The notes below the pieces were generated by a model. That model was not told the origin of the DNA. It worked only from the letters and a program-made list of their open reading frames with translations, and did no database searches. A DNA stretch of 64,000 nucleotides. It comes from Camarhynchus parvulus (Eukaryota; Chordata; Aves; Passeriformes; Thraupidae). This document shows positions 13,101 through 24,400 of the stretch, piece after piece (the first letter of the stretch is position 1; each line of letters starts with the position of its first letter). The translations under genes were made by a program, and so were the position numbers. Location of the stretch: NCBI RefSeq assembly GCF_901933205.1, contig NC_044577.1, positions 2,987,321 to 3,051,320 of the forward strand, written 5' to 3'.

Positions 13101-16100
13101 CCTGGGACTCAGACCTTAACCTCCAGGAGTGAAATCAAAGCAAGGAGGATGTGTGAGCGAAAAAGCAGCTGCCAAGTGACCCGAGAGTCCCTGCCAGATG
13201 CCTCTGGAGAAAACAGCCTGGGACTTCCAGCATCCTTCACACCTTCCCTGCAGCCACCACAGCTGCCTTCACCCCTGCTCTGAGAGGGGCCAGTGGGGAC
13301 CTGAGATACCACATTGTAGCCCAACAAAGAGAAAAGCAGAAAACAAGGTGGGAAAGAGAGAGATGGATCCCAGTAAAACCCACCAGACCTGCCCTCTCTC
13401 CTGCTCCACAGATATCAGAATCATGACCACCAGGCATCAATGTGTATTTCTGTCACATTTGAATCAGATCATGGTTAGCATTACAGAGACTGTGCTGGCC
13501 TTTTCTGCAGGGGTTTCCAGCCTCAGCCAAAGCTGGGGAAAATCCCACTGAAACCAGGGAATGAGGCAGGCTCTGTATGGGCAGCTGGAGCCCCAAACCC
13601 AACAACATCTCCCAGGACCCATAAGAGATGAAGATGCTATGAAGATGCTGCCTGGGGTTACTAAGCCATCTGTCAAAGAAACAAAATTTTACAAAAGGAT
13701 ACAAGAAAAATTCTCAATGGGTTTGGATTTATAATTGAACTTCAGTTCAGCATTTCAGTTGTACATGTTAACGATTGAGGGGCACAAGCATAAATATTTG
13801 GACAGCTGTCTCAGCTACATGGCTTGTTGGCATGTTTGTATTTTGTGCTTATGGCTGTTATGACTCAAAAAATCAGATGCACAAGATCTGTTCACAAGAA
13901 GAAAGCTAAATATTCAAGAAATGGGCCTTTGTAACTACTCCTTTACCCTGACAGCCTCGCAGTTACTGCCAGTGGTAAGAAAAAAAGATTGAATCACATT
14001 TGGATTTCTCACCCCAAACCTGAGAAAAAAAATCTAGAAACAATTCACCCAACTGGAAATCTCTCACAGATATTGATATCCTAGGGGAAAAAAAATCCAA
14101 GAGAAAAAAATTAATCCCAATTTGTGAAAGATCAGGCAGCTGAAATTTCTACAAGATGAGTCAGTCCTGGCACACACACACAGACACACGCTTGCAAAAG
14201 ATTTTTAAATAGAGGCTAATTTCAGCTGAAACTCAGCAGTGACAAGCACTTCTATAGATGACGATTTGGAATCTACATACCAGCAAAAGTAAATCAAGTG
14301 GGTGAAAGGGTTCTGAGACCACACAGAACAGTGCCTCTGTTTCCACTGAAAGCAGCCTGGGCTTGAGTCAGAACAGCCTCTCGTTTTTGACTTCAGTGTG
14401 TGTGCAATGGATGTGAGAAAGTTTGCAGACATTATAAATTCAACAGGATGAGGGAAGAGCAGAGCTCAGAGCCTGTAAAACCTATGAACTGCTCAAGATT
14501 TCATCTGCAGAGATAGCAGGTATAATCTTTATTCTGTTGAAATAAACAACAAAATGCTTGGATGCCTCATAAAGTCAGGACTTCAGAGCAGCAGCTTCCT
14601 GAATCTCACAGTTCTGCCTTTCCTATAGAATTTATAAAGTCATAGTTCACAGGTGCTTCTTTTTTCCCCACAAAACAGTGATCTTCCACTGTCTGACTCT
14701 TCTACAGAACTTTGAGGGGAAAAAAGCAATCCACTGTTTATTCTAGGTAAACACAGGGATTTCCAAAACATTGGTTTCTGCCCTATCCCACAACATATTG
14801 AGCTTTCAGCAAAACACAGGTCCAGGTCAAAAGTTTGACTGTCAGCTAAATTAAGTGTGAAGGATCTCACATTAGTTCTGGACAGAAGGTTACTGTGTGT
14901 CACAGTGGTGTGACACTGTCTACTTTGTGCTTCTCAGAGGGTGCTGCAACTTTGCTTTCCACACAACACCCCAAGTGTTTGAATACATCAAGCAGGGAAC
15001 CAGATGGCTCCTAAATCCCTCCAGCAGCTTTTCTCTCCTGTATTCTGTTTTCCTAGAGTTTAAGCTGTTATCAGGATGAAATTATTTCTTTCAGGAAAAG
15101 AGATCACTACTTTTCCACTTAATTCACACACAAAAGATATTTTAATGACAAGATCTATCTCTCTCACTGAAGTCTCTTCAGAGTCCTTACAAATTTCTGC
15201 TTCCCAAAAATGACACCTTATACCTCTCACATGAAAACCTGACCACCTAGGCGGGATATCTCACCACTTGAAAACAGAGCTGTCAAAATGGGACCACTGA
15301 AGTGTGATCATGGGATGAACTTGGGCCTTCTCAGGGCAAGAAGAAACTGTTATCTGAGCAGGTCACAAGATCAGCATCTTCACATCCCTCAGCAAAGCAG
15401 AGCAGGCTGATCAGGGTGGCCCTCAAGGAGATGCTCCTCATACATTTGCTTTACCTTGTGCTTGTGACATTAAACTGTCTTGGGCAGACCCAGTGACTGC
15501 AGTTCCAGATGGACAGAGAAAGATAAACATACACCACACATGATAGAAGAAAGGAACCACTAACTGCTACCTTCCCTGAAAATGCCCATTTCTGTGAAAA
15601 AGGGAACTGCCATCTATGTTACTGAGAACTGGTGAAGTACTCAGACCTGTATGAAATTATTTTCCTTGCAGGAAAGACAATGAACTGGCCAAGTGTATAA
15701 TAAGATCTGGCACTGAGCCAGGAAGAGTTACAGGCTGTTGTTAATTATGCAGGTTCAACTCTTAAAGCCACATGACCTGGAAGAAGAAACTTGTGTACCT
15801 GCAGCTTTTACAGCCCCTGTTCTTCACTGGGAAATGCTGTTTTCAGAATTGAACAGCACAACTGAAAGCTCATGATCAAACTCATTGGAATGAGAATTGC
15901 AGGTTGTGTAGTGGTTTTGGAAAACACTGACTTGTTTTTAAGATATATTTCAAGATTTCTTTATGACATTCCTTACAATAACTCAACCATTACAACAAAA
16001 CCCCATGCTTCTCATTGCTTGAGATGCTCATCTGCCTAGGATTTTGTCTTCTCCATTCTAGACAGCTTCATTACAGTTGAAATGAAAAAATTAAATAGAG

Positions 16101-16472
16101 TTCACCATCTACTTATTTGCATGCTCATACGGTTATGAGTAACAACTCTCAGCACCATGCCATCAATTTTTGCTATCCAAACTGCAAAAGGGGTTCTTAA
16201 AAAGCACTCAGTACTGGGTTACACAGCCTTGGCAGTCCAGCATGAGCCATGCTATGAGCAAACGAGGCAGATGCAGAGGGCTGGCAATTCCCTCAGGGGC
16301 TTTTGACTGACCACTGGCCCTCAGGGGTGCACATAAGGGGGAGGTGACAGCTTTTACATGAGCCAGACCGGCAACACAGCTAAAAATAACTTCAGCATTC
16401 ATCAATGGCAGTAAGCAAATACTGAGTGCCTTTGAGAGTTCCCAACCAAAATACAATTCCTAAAGCATACTA

Positions 16473-16979
<507 letters not shown>

Positions 16980-19161
16980 ACAGTTTCAAGTGAGAAAAAA
17001 CTCAAAATTCAAGGAATACTGACTTATAAAAGTCATTGTTTCAACCAGTACCGAAGAATAAATCAAAGTTTTTAACTATCACTATTTCATTTGAATTAAA
17101 CCTCTTCTTAATTATTGGCAAAGAGAACAAAGCATGTGAAATACCTAAAATTAGACACACATGCCTGGAAGCATATGACCATAAAATATCTCTGAAGGAA
17201 TGGTGGTTCACAGAATCATCTAATTTTTACTTTCCTCATTTTTGCATTTGAGTTTTTGGATGCACAAGAAATTAAACCAGCTGCCTGAAATCTCATCGTG
17301 ATGGGCAGCTCGGAGGGTTTTGAAGCCAAGTTAAAGAATGGTCTAAACCTCCTGTGGGGGCCACTGTCCCTTGGTGCTACGTATGGAGCACAACCCACTT
17401 CATTAAACCGAGGTGGGAAACCTGAGCTGAAAAAGGAGTTAAACATAATCTGCTGTCAGATCTGTATCTGATCTGAAAGATGGGGCTGAGTTAAACTTGG
17501 GCTGTGAGAGGTGGAATAGTACAGAATCTTATTTACAGCATTTCTGAAGAGGGACTTCCTGGGCTACCAACACAGCCCAGCCCGCAGCAGGTACGTTTAA
17601 CCCTGCCAGAGGCAAAGATGCAATTCACCTTCTCCATTATTCAGCATTTCAGTGATTCCCAGCAAAAACCGTGGAGTGCAGGACGTTAAATGCCTACATA
17701 ATGCATGAAGCCGCTGAAACGTGTCGGCCTGATTAAGCTGGAGCCTTTCTAAAACTTCGGGAGCGACGCAGCACGGCCCGACCTGCGGCGAGCTGTGCTC
17801 AAGTGGTGGAGCGAGGATGGAGCCCGGCAGGGAGAGGGGCTTTCAGCGACCCCGGGAGAAGGCTCCGTGCCGGCGCCTCGGGAACACTTCTGGCTGCCCA
17901 CAGTGCCACATCACTGCCACCAACCTGCCCACACAGCAGCCCGCAGCCAGTGCAACCCTGGCAGCAAACTGGCTTCTGACCCCTCTTAAAAAAGCTGGGC
18001 AAAGTGTTACGGGAAACTTTTAAATGAGATGAAATATCAGCATTACATGGACTGCAGAACTACGGAGGCAGATGCTGGCACAAACCAAAACAAGAAGGGC
18101 TGTTGGGGTGTGTGTGTAATCATCCCCTCTTTTCCTCCATTCCCAGAGCATGCACACACAGGCACACGGAGTCTACACAAACATGCATTAACCTACACAC
18201 ACGGGCAAACACGTACTCCCCCCCACCCCTCGGGGTGACATTTTTATATACTGGCTTTCTTGGTGGACTGCAGATGTTCAGCAATTAATTCTCCCTTAAT
18301 TGAAGCAAAAAAGGAGCAGCAGGAGGAGAAAGCTTTAATCCCAGAGAAGCAGCTAAAGGATCCTGTTGACCAAGCAGTTTTTCCGAAGCCACAACAGAGG
18401 GAGACACCGGATATTACACAAGATTTATCAAATTCGGAAAGATATCTTCTTAATTGAAGTACTAGCTGTGCTTCCATCACAAGGACTATGCACCCTCTTG
18501 TTACTCCTATCAGCAATATCTACTGTAACATGCTGTTTGGAAATCCAGCGATTCATGCAGATACGGCTGCTTTACATATCTACAGAGCACAGCATCTCCC
18601 CACCTAACGCTACAGGTACGTTACAACACTGCAGATTTGTGGGCATTTAGGGGAAAAAAAAGAGCAGCAAATAGAGTCATTCATGTCTGAGGAAATGTGA
18701 AACACTTGTGAGAGAGATTCTGCTGGAGTTTTATGAGGAAGCTCTCAAAACAAATGCGTGTGTATACATATATGTATATAAAAGTTCTCCCCAGATATTT
18801 TGCTACAGCAGCTGAGATGTCCCACAGCAACTCACAGGCACTCGGCTCGATCCTGGAAATCAGACAGACTGCAGACGTCTTGCACGGACACATTTCAACA
18901 AGTAAACAAATGCTGCTTGGCTCAGAATTAGTTTACAGCTTGAACTTTCTCATAATTTCTCATCCTGAGAGAGACCAGGATCGTAGGTAAGTCTCTGAAA
19001 CGCTTCCATCCGCCTTCCCTCACCCCAAGTAAATAATTCACACCTACCTGATCAGGCTGGATGTGAAAGCTGAGAGGGGTCACAGGCCAACATGGACTGA
19101 AAGGTTAGAAACAGATTAGTGAAAGCAGTTCATCCTAATCACGTTTTCGGTGTTGACTCAC
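16980..19161 (-). other. VWC2L: VWC2L intron 1 (inferred)
   Basis: This lies between the exon-2 acceptor (16980) and a candidate exon-1 donor GTGAGT (19161-19156). It contains a CA-rich stretch at about 18150-18222 and a short TATATA-rich run at about 18768-18782. A + strand donor-like GTAGGTAAGT near 18985 has no associated open frame. No recognised repeat or coding exon is present. GC content rises toward the right end as the CpG island is approached. Confidence 0.5.
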
Positions 19162-19620
19162 GGACAATCCCTTTTCCTCCACCTCCCATCGCCAAACGGG
19201 AGCGCGGCAACCCAGCAACCACAACATGAGAACTGAGCTTTAACCCGGCGCCGACGATTCAGAGGGAGCAGGATTCAGGCGGTCCGGAGGCTGCGATGCC
19301 GCGGAGAAACCCCGGTGCCAGCAGCAGAGTCATCGCGGCGAACTTGGGCTGCATCTCCTCAGGTCTCGGGGCGGGCGGGGGAGAGAAAACAACCCATCCC
19401 TGTCCCCTCCCTGTGCCCGGCGGATCTCCTGCGGCTCCAGCTTCGCCTCGGCGGGGGAAGGGGGGGAGCGATCGCGGGTTAGGCGGGAGGCAGGCGGGGG
19501 AGGGCGGGCGCAGGAGCCCCGCGCCCGGCGGGCGGGCGGCCCCCGCGCCCCTCCGGGGACTCCCCGGCCCGGGCGCCGGCCATGCCCGCGCCGCGCAGCT
19601 CCGCGCTCCCTGCCTGCCCT
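19162..19620 (-). other. VWC2L: Candidate non-coding exon 1 of VWC2L
   Basis: The first coding exon of VWC2L has an acceptor, so an upstream exon must exist. The nearest strong minus-strand donor inside the CpG-rich block is GTGAGT at 19161-19156, preceded by TGTCC. The interval to its right is GC-rich, lacks a continuous conserved open frame and could be 5' UTR. It contains a short open frame starting MQPKFAAMTLL that ends at 19259, which would act as an upstream ORF if transcribed. The transcription start is not determinable from sequence alone, so both limits are estimates. Confidence 0.3.
19443..19512 (+). other. G-run cluster with G-quadruplex potential
   Basis: On the plus strand at least six runs of three or more G (GGGGG, GGGGGG, GGG, GGG, GGGGG, GGG and CGGG) occur within about 70 bases, separated by loops of one to ten bases. 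The plus strand is the non-transcribed strand for sequence upstream of VWC2L only if read as template; transcription of VWC2L would place the C-rich strand in RNA. This is a sequence-pattern call, with no experimental support. Confidence 0.6.
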
Positions 19621-19653
19621 TATTAGGATTAATTTTGCTTTTAGGGGGGTGGT

Positions 19654-19656
<3 letters not shown>

Positions 19657-19692
<36 letters not shown>
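19657..19692. repeat. A36 homopolymer tract with purine-rich continuation
   Basis: There are thirty-six consecutive A on the plus strand (T36 on the VWC2L sense strand), continuing to about 19728 as GA-rich and G-rich purine sequence. It sits inside the CpG island. No LINE or pseudogene body is attached, so it is not an obvious retrotransposon tail. Its length should be treated cautiously because homopolymers are error-prone in sequencing. Confidence 0.9.
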
Positions 19693-19694
<2 letters not shown>

Positions 19695-19830
19695 AGAAGA
19701 AGAGAGAAGAGCCAGGGGGGGAGGGGGTAAAACCCAAAAAATAATGCAGGGGCGGGGCGCCTCCGTCCCGGTCGCTGCTCCGCCTGCCGCCGGCTGGGGC
19801 GACGGCTCTGCCCAGACCTGCCGGTCCCCC

Positions 19831-20130
19831 TCAGATGCACCGGCTCCCCTCAGGTCCACCGGCTGGAGCTCCCCGCAGCCCGGTTCCCCTCAGATCCACC
19901 GGCTGGAGCGTCCCCTCAGCCCGGTTCCCCTCAGATGCACCGGCTGGAGCTCCCTTCAGCCCGGTTCCCCTCAGATGCACCGGCTGGAGCTCCCCTCAGC
20001 CCGGTTCCCCTCAGCCCAGCTCCTCTCGGCCCCGCAGCCCCCTCAGATCCAGCGGCTGGGGCTCCCCTCAGCCCGGCTGCCCTCGCATCCATGGGCTGGG
20101 GGTTCTCTCAGCCCCTCCGCTCTCTCCAGC
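19831..20130. repeat. 40-bp GC-rich minisatellite
   Basis: Tandem units with a 40-41 bp period begin at 19850, 19890, 19931, 19971 and 20011, after a truncated 19-bp unit at 19831. More diverged units continue to about 20130. Each unit contains TCAGATGCACCGGCTGGAGC followed by TCCCCTCAGCCCGGTTCCCC or close variants. It lies between the SPAG16 poly(A) site and the presumed VWC2L start. The long open frames across it in several phases are a by-product of the repeat and not genes. Confidence 0.92.
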
Positions 20131-20410
20131 TCCGGCTCATCGCCGCTGCCCCGGCGGTGTCCGGGAAAACATCCCCCATGACCGCATTGTGGAAACTTCG
20201 CCTCATCTTCCCACAGGCGGCTGCGCCGGGGAAGGGGCGCCCCGGCTCCTGTGGCTCGTGCTGCGCTACATTAAAAATCAATCTCCTTGCAATTCGGCTG
20301 CGCCGGCATTAGGCGTCATTGTAAAGCTGTTTCTTCAGAAACCACCAAAAGAGAGATTCTTGGCATTGGGGAAAACGCGGTGACAGCAGGAAGAGGGAGA
20401 ACTAGAGGGG

Positions 20411-20416
20411 TTTATT
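20411..20416 (-). terminator. SPAG16: SPAG16 poly(A) signal
   Basis: A canonical AATAAA on the minus strand lies 132 nt past the stop codon of the terminal SPAG16 exon. Cleavage would be expected about 10-30 nt further, near 20381-20401. It is the first such signal after the stop. Confidence 0.7.
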
Positions 20417-20547
20417 TGGATGAAACGCTAAATAATGCTCCGTTTGGGCGAACATTCCCCGAATAGCGCAAAGACGAGCTAGGAAGCTATAAGCCTGCAG
20501 TGCTGCTGTCAGACCGCTCTTGTAGAAGGCGATGAGAGCCGCGTGTG
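20417..20547 (-). other. SPAG16: SPAG16 3' UTR
   Basis: This short stretch separates the TGA at 20550-20548 from the AATAAA at 20416-20411. No open frame or repeat is seen. A 3' UTR of about 150 nt means SPAG16 ends very close to the CpG island of the next gene. Confidence 0.65.
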
Positions 20548-20729
20548 TCACTGTGCCCAGCTCCAGAGGCAAACCCTGCCATCGGCACCCGCGGACAGCA
20601 GGGAGTCCTGGCTGTGGAAGCGCACGCAGCGCACCTCGACCCCGGGGCCGCGCAGGATGGAGAGCTGGCCCACGGCCAGTGACAGCACCTTCACGGAGCC
20701 CTCGCTGCTGGCCAGAGCCACCAGGTCAC
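20548..20729 (-). CDS. SPAG16: SPAG16 terminal coding exon (last WD40 repeat)
   Basis: Minus-strand exon of 182 nt: two bases of a split codon, 59 residues and TGA. The acceptor is GTGTGTTTCAG just before 20729. The peptide reads DLVALASSEGSVKVLSL...VRCVRFHSQDSLLSAGADGRVCLWSWAQ, which is a beta-propeller blade ending in the DGxVxxW pattern. It aligns without gaps over this length with the C-terminus of SPAG16 as I recall it (xxASGNGVIHLLDL...SGGSDGTVRTWS), but is clearly diverged and has three extra terminal residues. SPAG16 is a WD40 protein of the axonemal central apparatus needed for sperm and ciliary motility. Identification rests on this alignment plus synteny: SPAG16 lies immediately upstream of VWC2L in the same orientation in mammals. 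The preceding exons were not recognised in the window and are presumably to the right. Confidence 0.82.
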
Positions 20730-20950
20730 CTGAAACACACGGCAAAGGCATCATCGAGGTTGGCAAAGGCTACACAAGAGAGCGGTGCAGGAAGTTTTGA
20801 GATGTTGGCTTTAAGGAGACTTGTGTGTACTTGTTTTCTGAGATAAATTAACAGAAAGTTGGACAGATCAATAACAATGAGATTGGATTTTGGAGTAATT
20901 AGGCTAGTCTGGAGACCTCATGTTCTCCTCACAGGGAGCCTGGCTACTTG

Positions 20951-21495
20951 GACAGAATGACAGAATCTGCTGAGCTGGAAGGGACTCACACAGATCATGA
21001 AGTCCAACTCCTGGCCCTGCACAGGACACTGCAAGGGTCACACCACGTGCCCAAGAGCATTGTCCAAACCTTTCTTGAACTCTGTCAGGTTTGGTGCTGT
21101 GACCATCCCTGGGGAGCCTGTGCCAGTGCCCAACCACCCTCTGGAGGAAGAACCTTTCCCTAATATCCAAGTAAACCTCTCCTGACACAGCTTCAGGCCA
21201 TTCCATTGGGTCCTGTCACTGGTCCCCAGAGAGCAGAGATCAGTGTCTGCCCCTCCACTCCCCCTCACAAGGGAGTTGCAAATCCTGCTGAGTACCCCCT
21301 CAGTCTTCTCCAGCTGATCAGACCAAGTGCCCTCAGTCACTCCTCACACAGCTTCCCCTCAAGGCCCTTCACCATCTTTGCTGCCCTTTGAATGCTCTCT
21401 GATAGCTTAATATTTTTTTTTTATGTTACAGTGATGAGAACTGCACACATAAAAATACTCAAGGTGGAGCAGACCAGAGCAGGACAATCACTTAT
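20951..21495 (-). mobile_element. CR1 LINE 3' segment
   Basis: This is a well preserved 3' portion of a CR1 (chicken repeat 1) retrotransposon. The plus strand reads as the antisense of the element: GAGCTGGAAGGGACTCACAC, then GTCCAACTCCTGGCCCTGCA, AACCACCCTCTGGAGGAAGA and CTTCAGGCCATTCC, through to GAACTGCACACA and GGACAATCACTTA. The 3' end of the element is therefore at the left and the element is on the minus strand. It is 5'-truncated like most CR1 copies and carries small indels. It sits only 220 bp inside the SPAG16 intron from the terminal exon. Confidence 0.93.
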
Positions 21496-24400
21496 ATTTG
21501 AATACAGTTATTCAGGGACAGATTCTGAAACACAGACTGAGCACCAGAGGAGTAGATGCTCTCCTAATACCTAGAGGCATCAATTTCAGACCATGCTTTT
21601 TGACACTCCTTTTCTTTTACCACTCTAAGACATGAGGATATGAGTTTTCAGCTGAATTTCCAGGAGGTCAGGCATCTAACTGTACTGAGTGCTTGCTCCC
21701 TTATATCCTTATGGAAAAAAGGATAATTAAATCCTTAGTATAGAACAGGGTTTAACAGTAGAAAAAATAAAAGAAAACCTAAAAAAGGTTTTAAGGAGTT
21801 CTCAGTTTCCATGTGTTTTTTTTGCAAATCAAATGGATTCAGTTTTGAACACTTTTAAGGAAGCAGAATGTGTTTATTATCTCCCTGCTTAAATAAAAGC
21901 AGAGGTAATAGCTGGTAAGTGATATGTTTGAAGTGCCTCTTATCCAGCCTCCAGATAAATATTCTCCTTTAGAAATTAACTGTAACAATCATGAGTTTCA
22001 CGTACAAAAAAAATTAAAGATCAATACATTCATTTCAAATCTGATGTGGCCCTAACAACAATGGGATCACTGTTGTGTCAGTCATGATCTTGGTCAAACA
22101 CTTTTTTCTATTTAGAGCAAGTTCAATACACCCTCCCAGTGATTACAGCTCTTCTTATGTATTGAGATTTTCTCTCTGAAAGCAAAGACATCACCAGCAG
22201 AAGAATAATTGAAATTGACATAGACCAAGTCCATCTGGCACCAAGGTCATAATTTTTGGGAAGATCATGAAAAACAGGAGATATTTTTCTATTTTTAGTA
22301 ACTCAGGTTGTTCACCAAATAGCCAATGGGAACATACTGTCCAACAGACGTGAGCATGGAGGAATTTATCCCAGTTTTAACACTTTAGGGCCCGGGGTGT
22401 GCCTATGTGATGTACAGTTTATGCAGGGAATATATGGTCCCTCTGTTCAAACTAAGTCATAACAATGATGCTGTCTGTTCTGCTCATGAAGATCTGATGG
22501 CTTCATTTCACCATTTATCAAAAGAAACACGTAGCCTCAAACAGCTTACAAATGCACTGAGAATATTTAACAACAACTTATGCTTAGTGTGGTCATGGAT
22601 ATTTGTGCAAGAAAGGGAACTAGCAAGTAGAGCTAACCATGATAAATATGCCCTATTTGCAAACCTTTACAACTACCCGGCTTCTTCATCTAGAACAAAG
22701 CCTGACACAGCAAAGATCTGTAGGATGGATTAGAGTGTCCAAAGCAGCAGATGTGAATATTTATTATAAACTCTTCTCCAGCAAGTCTTTGCTGACAGAA
22801 GCATTGCATATGGATTGCACTTGCAGCGAGACTCTCCAGGCAATCGCTGGATGACTTCTCCAGGAGCCAAACAAATGCCATTTTGCCTGCAGCCCTGACA
22901 CCACAACAGCTGGGCAGGGGGTTAATGTCACTTCCAGCTTTTTAAAACCACTAATGAACCCAGTTGTTACAGAGGGGGACACGCAGGAGAAGAGATCTGG
23001 ACAGCTGCAGTCCACTTCCAGAAAGCAAGGGCAGGACAGAGTGACAACTGAGACAAAGCTTCAGCTCATTCACTCCTTGGGTTGAGCAGGGCAGGGGCAG
23101 GCCCCAACCCTGCATTTTTCTGCATGCTTTGCTAGGTAAGTCACATGCCTGAAGCAAAACCATAGCACTCATCCTGTCAGTCCATGCTAGAATTCCGACA
23201 GTCCTGGGAAATGACAAAGCCAAGAGGAAAATAGAGAGGGTCAGTAAAAAGCAGCCAGCTCGGAGGTGCAGTAGTACCCTGCACTGCCTCCATCGCTGGC
23301 ACTCACTGGGGGAAGGATGGAGCTGCACCTGGCAGCCCTGGTGAAGGATGATTCATTCCACGGGAGTTTCTCCCTGAGTGAGGATGTGTTACTATCACTG
23401 ACCATGACACAGCCACCTCCTGGCTCAGCAGCAGCAGGATGCACAGGCAGATGCATGCAAGGGGGAATGCACAGAATGACAACATCTCATTTCCCTCACC
23501 CTTTATGTCAACACTGATCTACAGGCTCATAACAATTTGCTCATTATAATGTAAATTTACTCCCTCCTTCCTTCCGAAAGGAGATGTTTCATTTTGGGAA
23601 GAGGGAACAAATTGTGTTTTATTGCTCTTTCAAAATTTTTTCCAATTAGGAAAGCAAACAAAAACTACTACATAATTGTGATGCAAAGCTGTATTTTAAT
23701 GAAGGATACTTACTTGTCACTAACAAAGGCACTTTGATATAACACTGGAGGAAGATAAAAGCCTGAAGAGAGGTAGTTCTTCATGCCTCTGACCCAACTG
23801 TCAGGTGGGGCTGGTCTATGCAAACTCATTGAACCGAGCAGTTAGGCTGATTTGCATTGCAATGAATAGATTCCGCTTAGAAGATGCAAAGTCTCCAAGA
23901 CTCTGGCTTCTAGATCTCACAGCCTCTAGATCTCCAGCTCACAAGGCTTCCACAACCTGCTCTGGATCTGTTGGTGCACTTGGCAACATGGGGAGGTAAA
24001 GTGAAGCTTTGCTCTGGCTGGCCCTGCACCAATCCTGAGCTCAGCCTTCTTCCTCAACCTGGCACACAAGGAGTGATGACAAAGCACATTGCCACCACAA
24101 AGAGACCCTACAGCAGCAGGCTTTGTGCTAGTCACAGCTGATTTGCTGTTGCCCATTGCTAAACACAAGTACTAATTTTTCTGATGTACCCCTATTATGT
24201 CCTTAGAATAACATAAGCTCTGACCATCTGGACACTTGCTTCAAGAGGGATGCAGTGAGTTGGAAAAGGTAAAGAAAGGTAGCAAAGCCAATTAAAGGTA
24301 CAAACAACTTCTGTGCAAGAGATCCTTGAGGGGATGACAGCTTAGCCAAGAAAATGGCTAAGCTGTGCATTAAAATGTACTTGGCTGATGGTGCTTACTC

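Larger units (their letters stand above)
19200..20310 (-). promoter_or_regulatory. CpG island, probable VWC2L promoter region
   Basis: This is the only strongly GC- and CpG-rich interval in the window. It lies between the SPAG16 poly(A) signal and VWC2L. It contains repeated GGGCGG/CCGCCC (Sp1-type) boxes, for example GGGGCGGGGC near 19750, and dense CGs at 19360-19620. Its position directly upstream of VWC2L on the minus strand makes it the likely promoter. It is interrupted by an A36 tract and a 40-bp minisatellite, described separately. Confidence 0.65.

Noticed and set aside
18980..18992. Donor-like GTAGGTAAGT on the plus strand
   Set aside because: No open frame, acceptor or known plus-strand gene is associated with it. 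A single 9-mer match is expected by chance.
19259..19840. Open frame of 193 codons on the minus strand in the CpG island
   Set aside because: It crosses the T36 tract (poly-F) and GC-rich sequence, has overlapping long frames in other phases, and shows no domain. Stop codons are simply rare in this composition.
19744..20383. Long plus-strand frames (145, 182 and 125 codons)
   Set aside because: All derive from the 40-bp minisatellite. The repeated peptide motifs are the repeat read in three phases.
20951..21391. Several 60-100 codon frames on both strands
   Set aside because: All fall within a CR1 3' segment, which is non-coding in this region.
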